A DNA stretch of 64,000 bases from Mariannaea sp. PMI_226 (Eukaryota; Ascomycota; Sordariomycetes; Hypocreales; Nectriaceae): positions 1,178,001 through 1,242,000 of the forward strand of contig JANFOG010000004.1 of the NCBI GenBank assembly GCA_024336345.1, read 5' to 3'. The notes beneath the pieces are model-generated. The model did no database searches, had not been told where the DNA came from, and saw only the letters and a list, made by a program, of their open reading frames with translations. Made by a program: the position numbers and the translations under genes. This document shows, piece after piece, positions 14,117 through 24,773 of this stretch. Each line of letters starts with the position of its first letter. Positions within the stretch are counted from its first letter, which is position 1.

Positions 14117-14152
14117 GTGAGCCCGTTCGGCCGAGCTATCTTCGGCTCTCAC
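14117..14152. repeat. Nested inverted repeats in FAS spacer
   Basis: GTGAG (14117-14121) pairs with CTCAC (14148-14152), and GCCGA (14130-14134) pairs with TCGGC (14142-14146) inside it. The arms are short, so this may be chance; it lies about 1.1 kb upstream of the FAS alpha start. Confidence 0.35.
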
Positions 14153-15222
14153 CAGAGGCAACTCGGCGATGTTAACCCAGCAAAAAAAATGTCTGTGATG
14201 GTGCCCCAAAGGCTTGGTTTCTGGGGAAGATTATTCCCCTGGCCACCCCTGGCCATTGCTCTCACACCCTCACCGCCTTCCCAAGGCGAGACTAGCGCCT
14301 GAATATGGTTGAGGAGCGTGCTGCACGCCGGCAGCAGGGCCCCCCAAGACCCGCCAACATGGGTGGCCAACTAAAACATGATGAAGGACGTGGGATAAAA
14401 AGTACAGGGTACTCGGGATGTGCTCGCGACCCTGCTCTGTTCGTGACAGGAATACAACGGCAATGTAACAGCCAACGGAGGGTTTTGGATGTACCAGCCG
14501 CCAGTCCATGGAGTTGCTAGAACATCCCCAAACTCTTGGGGCCTGTCGGAGATGTGACCGGCACCCATAGTACATACATACGCACTTTACCAACCTCGTA
14601 GGGCATGACTACATAGTACACAGTAGAGTGGGAAATGGTAGAGAGTACGTACCGATTTCTTGCAGGGCGTGCGTGCAAGGTACTGTACATAAGGTACACA
14701 CAGGTTGTGCTTCAGGAGGCAATCAGACAGGGGTGGCTGTCCAGAGCTTCCCCCAATTTTTTTTTTCTTCCATCGTCTATGGTGGGTCACAATTGTTCAA
14801 CAATCGGACATTCCCTCCTCCAAAGCACAGCAGGCTCCAATTGTGATTACCCTCGATTGCCCTTTCGCTTGCAGTCCTCTTCATTTCCATTCATTCTAGC
14901 TGGCTGGCAGGACGCACCGGGTCTTCAATTACCTACAGCCGCCCAGCCGTGTACTTCTGCCTCCACACCTTTCTCTCCATCTTCCTCTTCCTCATCCATC
15001 CTCCTCCCTCCCCTCGCTCCAGCTGCCACTCCCGTGCCTCGCCAACTTGGGAGCATTTCACGACTGCTGTCCGTCTTCTGATCTATCTGCACATTGGGCT
15101 TGAGCGGGCCCCCAGAATAATAACACCACGCGCCAGTCTATTCTTTGGTCGCGATAGCCGTTTTGGCAATTCTTTAAGATACCCCCTTATTCAGTCGACT
15201 TTCACCACCTAATCCGCCCACC

Positions 15223-18200
15223 ATGCGTCCCGAAATCGAGCAAGAGCTCGCCCACACCTTGCTCGTTGAGCTGCTCGCCTACCAGTTTGCCTCGCCTGTT
15301 AGATGGATTGAGACTCAAGATGTCTTTCTCGGTGAGAGGACCGCCGAGCGCATTGTCGAAATTGGTCCTGCCGACACACTAGGAGTTATGGCAAAGCGAA
15401 CTCTGGCGTCCAAGTACGAAGCTTACGATGCCGCCAAGTCCGTCCAAAGACAGATCCTATGCTACAACAAGGATGCAAAGGAGATTTACTACGAAGCTGA
15501 TCCCGTTGAGGACGAGCCAGAACCAGCCGCTCCTGCTTCTAACGATGCTCCCGCCGCCCCTGCCGCCCCTGCTGCGGCCGCTGCTGCTGCTGCAGCACCC
15601 GTTGCTGCTGCCCCTCCTAGCGCAGGTCCTGCTGCCGCTGTCGCCGACGAGCCAGTGCAAGCCGTGAGCATTGTCCGCGCTCTCATTGCCCAGAAACTCA
15701 AGAAGCCCCTTCTCGATGTTCCCCTAAGCAAGGCTATTAAGGACCTTGTTGGTGGTAAGTATTTGTCTACTTGAACATTCCTAGTAACTTAGGCTGATGT
15801 TTTTTTTTAAGGCAAATCCACCCTTCAGAATGAGATTCTCGGTGATCTCGGAAAGGAATTCGGTTCGACCCCTGAGAAGCCCGAAGATACTCCCCTCGAC
15901 GAACTCGGTGCTGCTATGCAGGCCACTTTTGATGGCCAGCTCGGCAAGCAGTCTACTTCTCTCATTGCCAGATTAATCTCATCAAAGATGCCTGGTGGTT
16001 TCAATATCACATCTGCTAGAAAGTATCTGGAGACCCGATGGGGTCTTGGTCCTGGCCGACAGGATGGTGCGCTGTTGCACGCATTGACTATGGAGCCTGC
16101 CGCCCGTCTTGGCGCTGAGGCTGATGCCAAGGCCTTCCTCGACGATGTCGCCCAGAAATATGCCGCCAACGCTGGCATTAGCTTGTCAACAGCCTCCGCA
16201 GCTGGCCCTGCCGGCGGTGCCAGTGGCGGTATGATGATGGACCCTGCCGCGATTGATGCCCTCACCAAGGATCAGCGAGCTCTCTTTAAGCAGCAGCTTG
16301 AGCTGTTTGCTCGATACCTCAAGATTGACCTCCGCGAAGGTGATAAGCAATTTATCAATGCTCAGAAGTCCGAGAAGGTTCTCCAGGCCCAACTCGACCT
16401 CTGGACTGCCGAGCATGGTGATTTCTATGCCTCTGGTATTGAGCCAGTCTTTAACCCCCTGAAGGCTCGTACCTACGACTCATCCTGGAACTGGGCTCGT
16501 CAAGATGCCTTCAACATGTACTTTGACATCATCTTCGGTCGCCTCAAGGCGATTGACCGAGAGATCGTCAGTCAGTGCATTCGTATTATGAACCGATCCA
16601 ACCCCAAGCTGCTTGACTTCATGCAGTATCACATTGATAACTGCCCTACAGAGCGGGGTGAGACTTACAAGTTGGCCAAAGAACTCGGTCAGCAGCTTAT
16701 TGAGAACTGCAAGGAGGTCTTGGATGTCGCTCCTGTTTATAAGGACGTTGCGGTCCCCACTGGTCCTCGAACCACTGTCGATGCCAAGGGCAATCTCAAT
16801 TATGAGGAGGTCCCTCGTGCTAGTTGCCGAAAATTGGAGCACTATGTGCAGCAGATGGCTGAAGGTGGCAAGATCTCTGAGTACGGCAACCGTACCAAGG
16901 TTCAGAGCGACCTTCAGCGTATCTACAAGCTCATCAAGCAGCAGCACAAGATGTCCAAGACATCTCAGCTCGAGATCAAGAGTCTGTATGGTGATGTTCT
17001 CCGTTCTTTGGCCATGAATGAAAGCCAGATCCTCCAGGAGAAGAATGGCAAGGGTCGAAAGGTCAAGTCCGGAAGCAAGGGCAAGGTCGAGACCATTCCT
17101 TTCCTCCACCTCAAGAAGAGAACTCTCCATGGATGGGACTACAGCAAAAAGCTCACTGGTGTCTACCTCAACTGCCTTGAGGATGCTGCCAAGTCAGGCG
17201 TGACTTTCCAGGGCAAGAACGTGCTCATGACTGGTGCTGGTGCTGGTTCTATTGGTGCCGAGGTTCTCCAGGGCCTTATCAGCGGAGGTGCTAAGGTTAT
17301 TGTGACCACTAGTCGATTCTCCCGTGAGGTTACGGAGTACTACCAGTCTATGTACACACGCTACGGTTCCCGCGGATCCCAGATTGTTGTTGTTCCTTTC
17401 AACCAGGGTAGCAAGCAAGATGTTGAGGCTCTCGTTGAGTACATCTATGATACCAAGAACGGTCTGGGATGGGATCTTGATTTCATTGTCCCCTTTGCTG
17501 CCATTTCCGAGAATGGTCGCCAGATCGACAGCATCGACTCCAAGTCCGAGCTGGCTCACCGTATCATGTTGACTAACCTTATTCGCCTTCTTGGATTTGT
17601 CAAGATCCAGAAGGCTGAGCGTGGCTTTGAGACTCGTCCCGCCCAGGTTGTCATTCCTCTGTCGCCCAACCACGGTACTTTTGGTAATGATGGTCTTTAC
17701 TCTGAGTCCAAGCTTGGTCTTGAGACCCTCTTCAACCGCTGGCACTCTGAGGACTGGGCTAACTACCTCACTATCTGTGGTGCCGTTATTGGATGGACCC
17801 GAGGCACTGGTCTCATGGCTGGTAACAACATTGTTGCTGAGGGTGTTGAGGCTTTCGGCGTTCGCACCTTCTCGCAGCGGGAGATGGCATTCAACCTTCT
17901 CGGCCTCATGTCCCCTCTCCTTGTTGATCTGTGCCAGTCTGAGCCTGTCTTCGCTGATCTCAATGGAGGTCTCCAGTTTATCCCTAACCTCAACGAGACC
18001 ATGACTAAACTCCGAAAGGACATCATGGAGACCAGTGAGATCCGCCGGGCTGTCAGCAAGGAGAACGCTATCGAGAACACCATCGTGAATGGTGCCGCTT
18101 CTGAAGTCTTGTACAAGAAGAAGACCATTGATCCTCGTGCCAACATTCAATTCGATTTCCCCAAGCGCCCCGACTGGAAGACTGAAATCGAGCCGCATCA

Positions 18201-20917
18201 TGAAACTCTCAAGGGCATGGTGGATCTTGAAAAGGTCGTTGTTGTCACCGGTTTCGCTGAGGTCTCTCCCTGGGGCAACTCCCGTACCCGATGGGAGATG
18301 GAAGCCTATGGCGAATTCTCTCTTGAGGGCTGTGTCGAGATGGCCTGGATCATGGGTCTCATCAAGAACCACAACGGACCTATCAAGGGCAAGCCGTATG
18401 CTGGCTGGGTCGATGCCAAGAGTGGTGAGCCTGTCGATGACAAGGACATCAAGTCCAAATACGAGAAGTACATTCTCGAACACTCTGGTATTCGTCTGAT
18501 CGAGCCCGAGCTGTTCGGAGGCTACGACCCCAACCAGAAGCAATTCCTTCACGAAGTTGTCATCGAGGAGGATTTGGAGCCCTTTGAGGCTTCCAAGGAG
18601 ACTGCCGAGGAGTTCCGACGTGAGCACGGCGACAAGGTCGAGATCTTTGAGATCCCCGAGAGTGGCGAGTATATCGTCCGCCTCCGAAAGGGTGCTAGTC
18701 TTTGGATCCCCAAGGCTCTCCGCTTCGACCGTCTCGTTGCTGGCCAGATTCCTACCGGTTGGGACCCTAAGCGTTACGGCATCCCCGAAGATATCGTTTC
18801 CCAGGTCGATCCAGTCACCCTTTTCTTGCTTGTTTCTACTGCCGAGGCCCTTCTCTCTTGCGGTATTACCGACCCTTACGAGTTCTACAAGTACGTCCAC
18901 GTCTCAGAGGTTGGTAACTGCGTTGGTTCCGGTATGGGTGGTGCTGTTGCTCTGCGTGATATGCACCGAACTCGCTTCCTCGACCAGCCAGTTCAGAACG
19001 ACATTCTCCAAGAGTCATTCATCAACACCATGGCTGCCTGGGTTAACATGCTTCTTCTGTCTTCTTCTGGTCCCATCAAGACTCCTGTCGGTGCTTGCGC
19101 CACTGCTGTCGAGTCCGTTGATATCGGTTATGAGACCATCATGGAGGGCAAGGCCCGTATCTGCTTCGTCGGTGGTTTCGATGACCTTGGTGAGGAAGGC
19201 TCTTACGAGTTCGGCAACATGAAGGCCACCAGCAACACTGTTGATGAGTTTGCCCATGGCCGAACTCCTGGTGAGATGTCTCGTCCTACCACTACTACCC
19301 GAAACGGTTTCATGGAGTCCCAGGGTTGTGGTGTCCAGATTATTATGACTGCCAAGCTCGCGCTGGATATGGGTGTTCCCATCCATGGTATCCTCGCCCT
19401 TACTACCACTGCCTCTGATAAGATTGGCCGATCCGTTCCCGCTCCTGGACAGGGTGTTCTTACCACTGCTAAGGAGCACGCTAGCAAGTATCCTAACCCT
19501 CTGCTTGACATCAACTACCGCCGTCGCCAGATCGAGCGTCGCAAGAAGCAGATCAAGCAGTGGCAAGAGTCTGAGCTCGAGTATGTGCACGATGAGATTG
19601 ACGCTATCAAGGCTCAAGCCAGCGGCTTTGACGAGAAGGAGTATGCTCAGGAGCGCTTCGACCACATTGAGAAGGAGGCCGCCCGCCAGGAGAAGGAGCT
19701 TCTCCGCAGCATGGGCAACCACTTCTGGAAGAGCGACCCTAGCATTGCTCCTCTCCGAGGTGCCCTTGCTACCTGGGGTCTCACTATTGACGATGTTGGT
19801 GTTGCTTCTTTCCACGGAACTTCCACCAAGGCCAACGACAAGAACGAATCTTCTGTCATCTGCCAGCAGCTTCGCCACCTTGGTCGTAAGAAGGGCAACG
19901 CCGTGTTGGGTATCTTCCAGAAGTACCTTACTGGTCATCCCAAGGGTGCCGCCGGTGCCTGGATGATGAACGGATGTCTCCAGGTCCTCAACACTGGTCT
20001 CATCCCCGGTAACCGCAACGCTGACAATGTCGATCCTATCATGGAGGAGTACGACCTCATTGTCTACCCTAGCCGAAGCATTCAGACCGATGGCATCAAG
20101 GCCTTCTCTGTCACATCTTTCGGTTTCGGTCAGAAGGGTGCTCAAGCAATTGGTATTCACCCTAAGTACCTGTTCGCTACTCTTGATGAGAAGACCTACC
20201 TCGAGTACTGTGCCAAGGTCGAGGCCCGCCAGAAGAAGGCTTACCGTCACTTCCATGACGGTCTGATCAACAACCGACTGTTCGTTGCCAAGGACAAGGC
20301 TCCTTACAGCGATGAGCAGCTCAGCAAGGTGCTACTGAACCCCGATGCTCGTGTCTCTGAAGACAAGAAGACATCGGAACTTAAGTTCGCCCCTGATTTT
20401 GAGAAGCAGTCTGAGAAGGTTGTGTCCAGCGTTAGGGCCAAGGAGACTCAACAAGTTATGGAAGCCCTCGCTTCGAAGGTGACGAGCAAGAACAGCAGTG
20501 TTGGCGTTGATGTCGAGGATATCTCGGCCATCAACATTGACAACCAAACCTTCGTTGAGCGTAACTTTACTGCGAACGAGATTGCCTACTGCAGCAAGGC
20601 CCCCAGCCCCCAGAGTTCTTTCGCTGGTCGCTGGAGTGCCAAGGAGGCTGTCTTCAAGTCTCTTGGTGTCGCCGGCAAGGGAGCTGGCGCCGCCTTGAAG
20701 GATATTGAGATTCTCAAGGGCGAGACTGGTGCACCTATTGTTTCGGTAAGTCTGAAAAAAAAAAAAAGTACTCTGTAACAAGTAAGCATACTAACTGATT
20801 AATTAGCTCCACGGCGATGCTGCCGCCGCTGCCAAGGAGGCTGGCGTGAAGGACATTACTGTTTCTATCTCGCACTCTGATAATCAGGCTATTGCTGTTG
20901 CCGTTGCAAGCTTTTAG
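15223..20917 (+). CDS. fas2: Fatty acid synthase alpha subunit
   Basis: This is the alpha chain of the fungal fatty acid synthase. Three exons, 15223-15754, 15812-20745 and 20807-20917, give 1858 residues, the expected length. Order: short N-terminal MPT piece; Ala/Pro-rich linker (about residues 105-145); acyl carrier domain with [11 protein letters not shown], whose Ser180 is the phosphopantetheine site (same number as in yeast); ketoreductase with GAGAGSIG (about 653) and Tyr807 in GLYSESK; ketosynthase with GACATAVES (Cys1273), SFHGTS (His1512) and TGHPKG (His1553); C-terminal phosphopantetheinyl transferase (VGVDVEDI, then [12 protein letters not shown]). Intron 1 splits the Gly178 codon two residues before Ser180. 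Intron 3 has a CTAAC branch site. The start follows CCACC. It is divergent from the beta subunit. Confidence 0.97.
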
Positions 20918-21884
20918 GGGCTATGATGAAGGTGCATAGCATGTGTGTATGTTGGGATTGAGATGATAGAGGGGCGTTAGACCGTCTGCTTCGATATGCT
21001 GTCTTCACTTGATGCTCTGCTCCGAAGTAATGTTGGGTTGGTATTGTACTTTTTAGAACGCATACGACTTAGAATAGATGAATCATGTGTATTCCATAAT
21101 TTAAATGACTGTTACTGAAGTTGTTGGAAATATTGCTGTGCCTCCGCATAGTGACGCGAAGACACAACATGTGCTTCTCCTCGTGTGTGTTGATTTCCCA
21201 CATCATGGTGAGCAATTCATCTTGCCATTTATACAGCGCGTGTTGTTTTACCAAGGTGAACAATCAACTGTAGAACAGATAGCTTTAAGAAATGATCGCT
21301 TCTAGTACCCTGTGGCGACTTAGAGCATCAATATTACGGATTTAGTCAACAAGAACTTAACGATATTGGTGCAATCCAGTAGGCCAAATACCTAGTCTAC
21401 TACCCTTCGGCGGTTCGAAACTGAGCAATTCCACACATTACAACGACAACTCGAACAGTTATGTCAATGAATTCTCGCAATTTAATGGGTGTATTGGAAA
21501 CCCCAGACAGGAACCACAAACAAAACCATAGTCAGATGAAGAGGACAAGAAAGTGTTGGGAACAACCGGGATTTTCCATAACCAAGCATGCCTCCTTGTC
21601 TATTTTATTTCCCAACTCATTGTGCTGGTTCCTGCTCAGTTCTGATCTCTAGATTAAATAAAAAACAAAAGAGCACACGTTGGGCTCAGCAGGGCACAGG
21701 GTAGGTAGGGCCGTCCATCTTGGTACAGAAATCATGAGCCCCAGTTTGGGAGAGACATTCATGAAGTTGCGCCCCCAAGTTTGGGCGTCGTAAATCCTGG
21801 CTGGCATCAAACGCCACTTCCTTGTCGCTGATATATCCATGGTTGTACACGCCAAGCGTCTCGTCGTAATCATTGTCCCATGCC
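20918..21884. other. Convergent 3' regions of FAS alpha and LSM4
   Basis: The two flanking genes end here tail to tail. The interval presumably holds both 3' untranslated regions; the open frames seen are under 70 codons and not protein-like. Confidence 0.55.
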
Positions 21885-22544
21885 TTATTGACCTTGGCCA
21901 CGTCCTCGACCCCGACCTCCTCTGCCACCGCCTCGGCCTCGTCCTCTTTCGCCTCCTCGTCCGCTGTGGTCTCCTCTCGACTGCCCGCCTCTTCCACCGC
22001 GGAAGTTTCCTTGCTGGCCCTTCTGCGACTCGCTAACTTGGTCGATGATCTCGTCGGGTACTCTCAGGTATTTAATCTGGCCCGGTTGTTAGCTCCATCC
22101 AATGTCCTGTTGTCGTTTGCTCGGATAGCTGATACGCTGGATTTAAAAGAAAAAGACGTACGTTATTGCCCTTGATGTAGACTTCTGGTAACCGCACAAA
22201 CTTATCACCCTCCTGTATATCACGGTTAGTGACCCGTATCTTCGATTGGGTGCCCAATGATGCTAAATACCGGGCTCGTTTGGACGACCTCCTTCAAGGT
22301 GAGGTTCATCCAGGTGTCGCACATGACAAGGTGTCCGTTCAAGGTTTCGCCATTCTTGAGCTCGACCAGCATGGGGTGGCCTTGGGCCGCGTTTAGTAAA
22401 CCGAGGGGCAACTGTGCATGAGAGGTTAGCTTTTCCATATGCCATGCGCTGCGCTGCTTTATGGGCTGGAGTAATTGTGGAAGGGATCAGGGAGGTGGCT
22501 GGCAGTAGCTGGGTTCGAGGAAAGAAGAGTATGTAGCATACCAT
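21885..22544 (-). CDS. lsm4: U6 snRNA-associated Sm-like protein LSm4
   Basis: It is a subunit of the Lsm2-8 ring (U6 snRNA, nucleus) and the Lsm1-7 ring (mRNA decapping, cytoplasm). Four coding exons are inferred: 22544-22542, 22411-22271, 22212-22162 and 22076-21885, giving 128 residues. Exon 1 is only the ATG, followed at once by GTATGC; this restores the family N-terminus [15 protein letters not shown]. The Sm1 motif ([21 protein letters not shown]) and the Sm2 motif ([14 protein letters not shown]) are intact, with an intron between the two halves of Sm2. The C-terminus is rich in RG/RGG, as usual for LSm4 and linked to P-body formation. A second acidic frame overlapping the last exon is a shadow. 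It is head to head with the gene at 22902. Confidence 0.9.
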
Positions 22545-22901
22545 AGTGTCGTGGTTGCGCCAACGGCCGGTATTGCAGTTGTTATGCGCTGGGAGGTAGA
22601 ATGTTGGGGACTGAAGACAAGCTTGGTGGAGAGAGCAGGGCAGGCTGCGGTTTCTCGGTGAGAGCCAAGGTGAGCAGGCCAAGGTGAGCGGGCCAAGCGA
22701 CAAAGTGACATGGAGCGTTATACTCTGGAGTTGCATCAACCCCGCTTTAGAGATAACGAGGCTCGGTGAAGGTGGGCGCTAGTGCTTCTTGGTTGAGGAG
22801 CCTTCCGCCCAGGTACTGCGGCAAGGCACAAGCCTTATTTGAAAATTGGTGACTTAACCACTCTTAATTCTCAATTGGTTTCACCACAACTGCGCCCAGA
22901 T
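22545..22901. promoter_or_regulatory. Shared LSM4 / helical-repeat gene promoter interval
   Basis: Only 357 bp separate the two divergent start codons, so the promoters and leaders must share or overlap this space. No specific factor site is claimed. Confidence 0.5.
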
Positions 22902-24773
22902 ATGCGTACGCAAAAGCTGGTCTACGATGGCCTCTGGCGCTGCTTATGTCCATCATTCGATGAGCTGGCTCTCCGTAGAGCCATCAGTGCACCAAATGGC
23001 TTTACTCGACCTTCTCGTCCATGCGCCAACCGTGCTCGACACATCCCGAATCCCAGTTTCACGCAACGGCGTCAATTAGTGACTGAAGCTCCCCCTACGG
23101 CAGATCCTCCTGCAAAACCCTCGTCGCTTGACGCCTTCTTTGCCCTCGCAGAGAAACAGCTCAAGGCAGTCAACAACAAAGATGAGTCGTTTCGACTTCT
23201 CCAGGCCGAAGCTCCCCAACTCGACACCGTCCCTGCCGAGGATATCATTAAAGCTCTGAGGTTCCTCCGAGATGGGAACTACCACAAAATACCCGACCCT
23301 CACGACCGAATCGTACAATTCATCAATTTCCTCATCCTAAAACGGAACCATCCCCTAGACACCTTTGTTTACGAGTGCCTGATGGATGTCATGGCGGATC
23401 CGGCAGGCTCAGCCTCAGGAGTGCGCAAGCTTTTGAACGACATGGTTGAGCAGGGGATAGCTCCTACAGCAGATATCTGCTACAGCGCTTTATCGGCATT
23501 GACGGTCCATCCGGATTACACCCTACGGGAGACGGTGATAAGCTTGATGAGCACATACTGGCACGATATGACTGTGTCTGCAAGGCAGGATATTGCCATC
23601 GGGATGCTTCGGGACGGTCAGCACGAGCTCGCGCTCGCGAAGTTTACCGAGATGCACGAGGGCCAGGAAAAGATTGAATTATGGGTCTACGACATCTTCA
23701 TAATCGAATTCGGGAGAATGGGTTTCTTAGATGAGATGCTTCAGCTCCTTCGCCAGAGGAAACACGCCAAGGGGACGGACGATGCTTTCCGGACCCTGCT
23801 CATACATGCACTCGACGTATTCAGTGGAGCATATCATGAGGAGGGTACGAGTTTTGTGTGGGAATATGTAGTCACTCATCGGGTCTTGAATCCTTCAAAT
23901 GTTGCCGTCGAAAACGTTCTAGCGACGGCCGCGCATCATGCGAACACAAATCTTGCTTCAGAAGCTCTAGACATCCTTTCCACACGAGGCAAAGTCTCAA
24001 TCCACCAGTACGAGGCCCTGGTTGATGCTTTTGCTGCTGCGGAAGATGTAGTCGGGGCATTTGGTGTGCTGGCCATCATGGAACGAAGTGGCTCAAGCAT
24101 CCAACGAGGAAGCACGAGGAGCGTATACCAAGCAATGAAGAAGAACCCCTGGCTCATCACTGAGGCTAGCGATGCGCTAGGCAAAATGGGCGAGGATGGT
24201 GGTGAGGTTCCCTTACAAGCGATTAGCGTCACGATTGAAGCTGTAGCCAAAGTACGTGGAACGCAAGCTGCCATGGCTTTGTATCACGAGACGTTTGCCC
24301 TTAGCGGGAAACAGCCCGACTACGATATGCTGAGGCAATTGGTGCTCAACTGCAATGATACAGAAACCATGTGGTCCCTTGCGAAGGATTATGGCGTCAT
24401 GGTTTCCAAGGACAAGCAGTTTGACCAGGATGAAGCTGCGTTGTACGACCGCATGATTCCTGCATGCACTCAGATGGGAGACTTTGACCGCGCGTTCGAA
24501 TTCGCGGAGAAGATTATGACACAGGATGGCGAGAAAATGTGGCGATTGCAGTCGTGGGTGATCCCGCTGATCGAACAGGCTGTGGCGTCCAAGGACCAAC
24601 GCGTATGGCCAATCATTGACGAGATGACCAAGGAGGAGGTAGGAGATTCTGAGAAAGTGAAGACTCTCCTTCGTCGACTGCAAATGGACAGACGGGCCGA
24701 AACGTTGAAGGCTCAAAGCGACAATCAAGCCAGTCGTGGCAACGAAACATTGGGTGGTCAGCCCGAAGTGTAA
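22902..24773 (+). CDS. Mitochondrial PPR-like helical-repeat protein
   Basis: It encodes 623 residues in a single exon. The frame is open further upstream to about 22839, but 22902 is its first ATG (MRTQKLVYDGLWR). The first 75 residues are rich in Arg/Ser with almost no acid (RRAISAPNGFTRPSRP, TQRRQLVTEAP), which fits a mitochondrial presequence. The remainder is alpha-helical with paired-helix units such as VYECLMDVMADPA...VRKLLNDMVEQGIAPTADICYSAL and YDMLRQLVLNCNDTETMWSLAKDYGVMV, resembling degenerate pentatricopeptide repeats. Such proteins usually bind organelle RNA or belong to the mitoribosome; the specific target cannot be told. The C-terminus is charged and probably disordered. The family assignment is by pattern and moderately sure. 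Confidence 0.78.
   Translation: MRTQKLVYDGLWRCLCPSFDELALRRAISAPNGFTRPSRPCANRARHIPNPSFTQRRQLVTEAPPTADPPAKPSSLDAFFALAEKQLKAVNNKDESFRLLQAEAPQLDTVPAEDIIKALRFLRDGNYHKIPDPHDRIVQFINFLILKRNHPLDTFVYECLMDVMADPAGSASGVRKLLNDMVEQGIAPTADICYSALSALTVHPDYTLRETVISLMSTYWHDMTVSARQDIAIGMLRDGQHELALAKFTEMHEGQEKIELWVYDIFIIEFGRMGFLDEMLQLLRQRKHAKGTDDAFRTLLIHALDVFSGAYHEEGTSFVWEYVVTHRVLNPSNVAVENVLATAAHHANTNLASEALDILSTRGKVSIHQYEALVDAFAAAEDVVGAFGVLAIMERSGSSIQRGSTRSVYQAMKKNPWLITEASDALGKMGEDGGEVPLQAISVTIEAVAKVRGTQAAMALYHETFALSGKQPDYDMLRQLVLNCNDTETMWSLAKDYGVMVSKDKQFDQDEAALYDRMIPACTQMGDFDRAFEFAEKIMTQDGEKMWRLQSWVIPLIEQAVASKDQRVWPIIDEMTKEEVGDSEKVKTLLRRLQMDRRAETLKAQSDNQASRGNETLGGQPEV

Larger units (their letters stand above)
11285..15222. 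promoter_or_regulatory. Divergent FAS beta / FAS alpha intergenic region
   Basis: This 3.9-kb spacer separates the start codons of the two FAS subunit genes, which run outward, so it must hold both promoters. The right end (about 14880-15220) is pyrimidine-rich, as in fungal core promoters and leaders. I scanned by eye for CCTCGG/CCGAGG, the fatty-acid responsive FarA/FarB word, and saw none. Two inverted-repeat elements are listed separately. Small open frames (12087-12404, 13296-13571, 14635-15081) lack protein character. No transposon remnant or RNA gene was recognised. Confidence 0.6.

Noticed and set aside
14635..15081. 148-codon frame just upstream of FAS alpha
   Set aside because: It is Ser/Pro/Leu-rich translation of a pyrimidine-rich promoter and leader region; no motif, no supporting context.
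17194..18900. 568-codon open frame antisense to FAS alpha (and 413 codons at 19015-20256)
   Set aside because: These are the same shadow effect inside a certain gene; composition is Leu/Asn/Thr/Val-rich without motifs.
21300..21425. Possible tRNA (GGTTCGAAAC, like a B box, near 21412)
   Set aside because: No acceptor stem or anticodon arm could be folded around it by eye, and the A box is poor.
21686..21997. Acidic 103-codon frame at the LSM4 end
   Set aside because: It is the alternate frame of the RGG-coding exon; the RGG frame continues correctly from the Sm2 motif.
22839..22901. Longer N-terminus for the helical-repeat protein
   Set aside because: The frame is open but starts with TTG; the first ATG is at 22902 and begins a credible targeting sequence.
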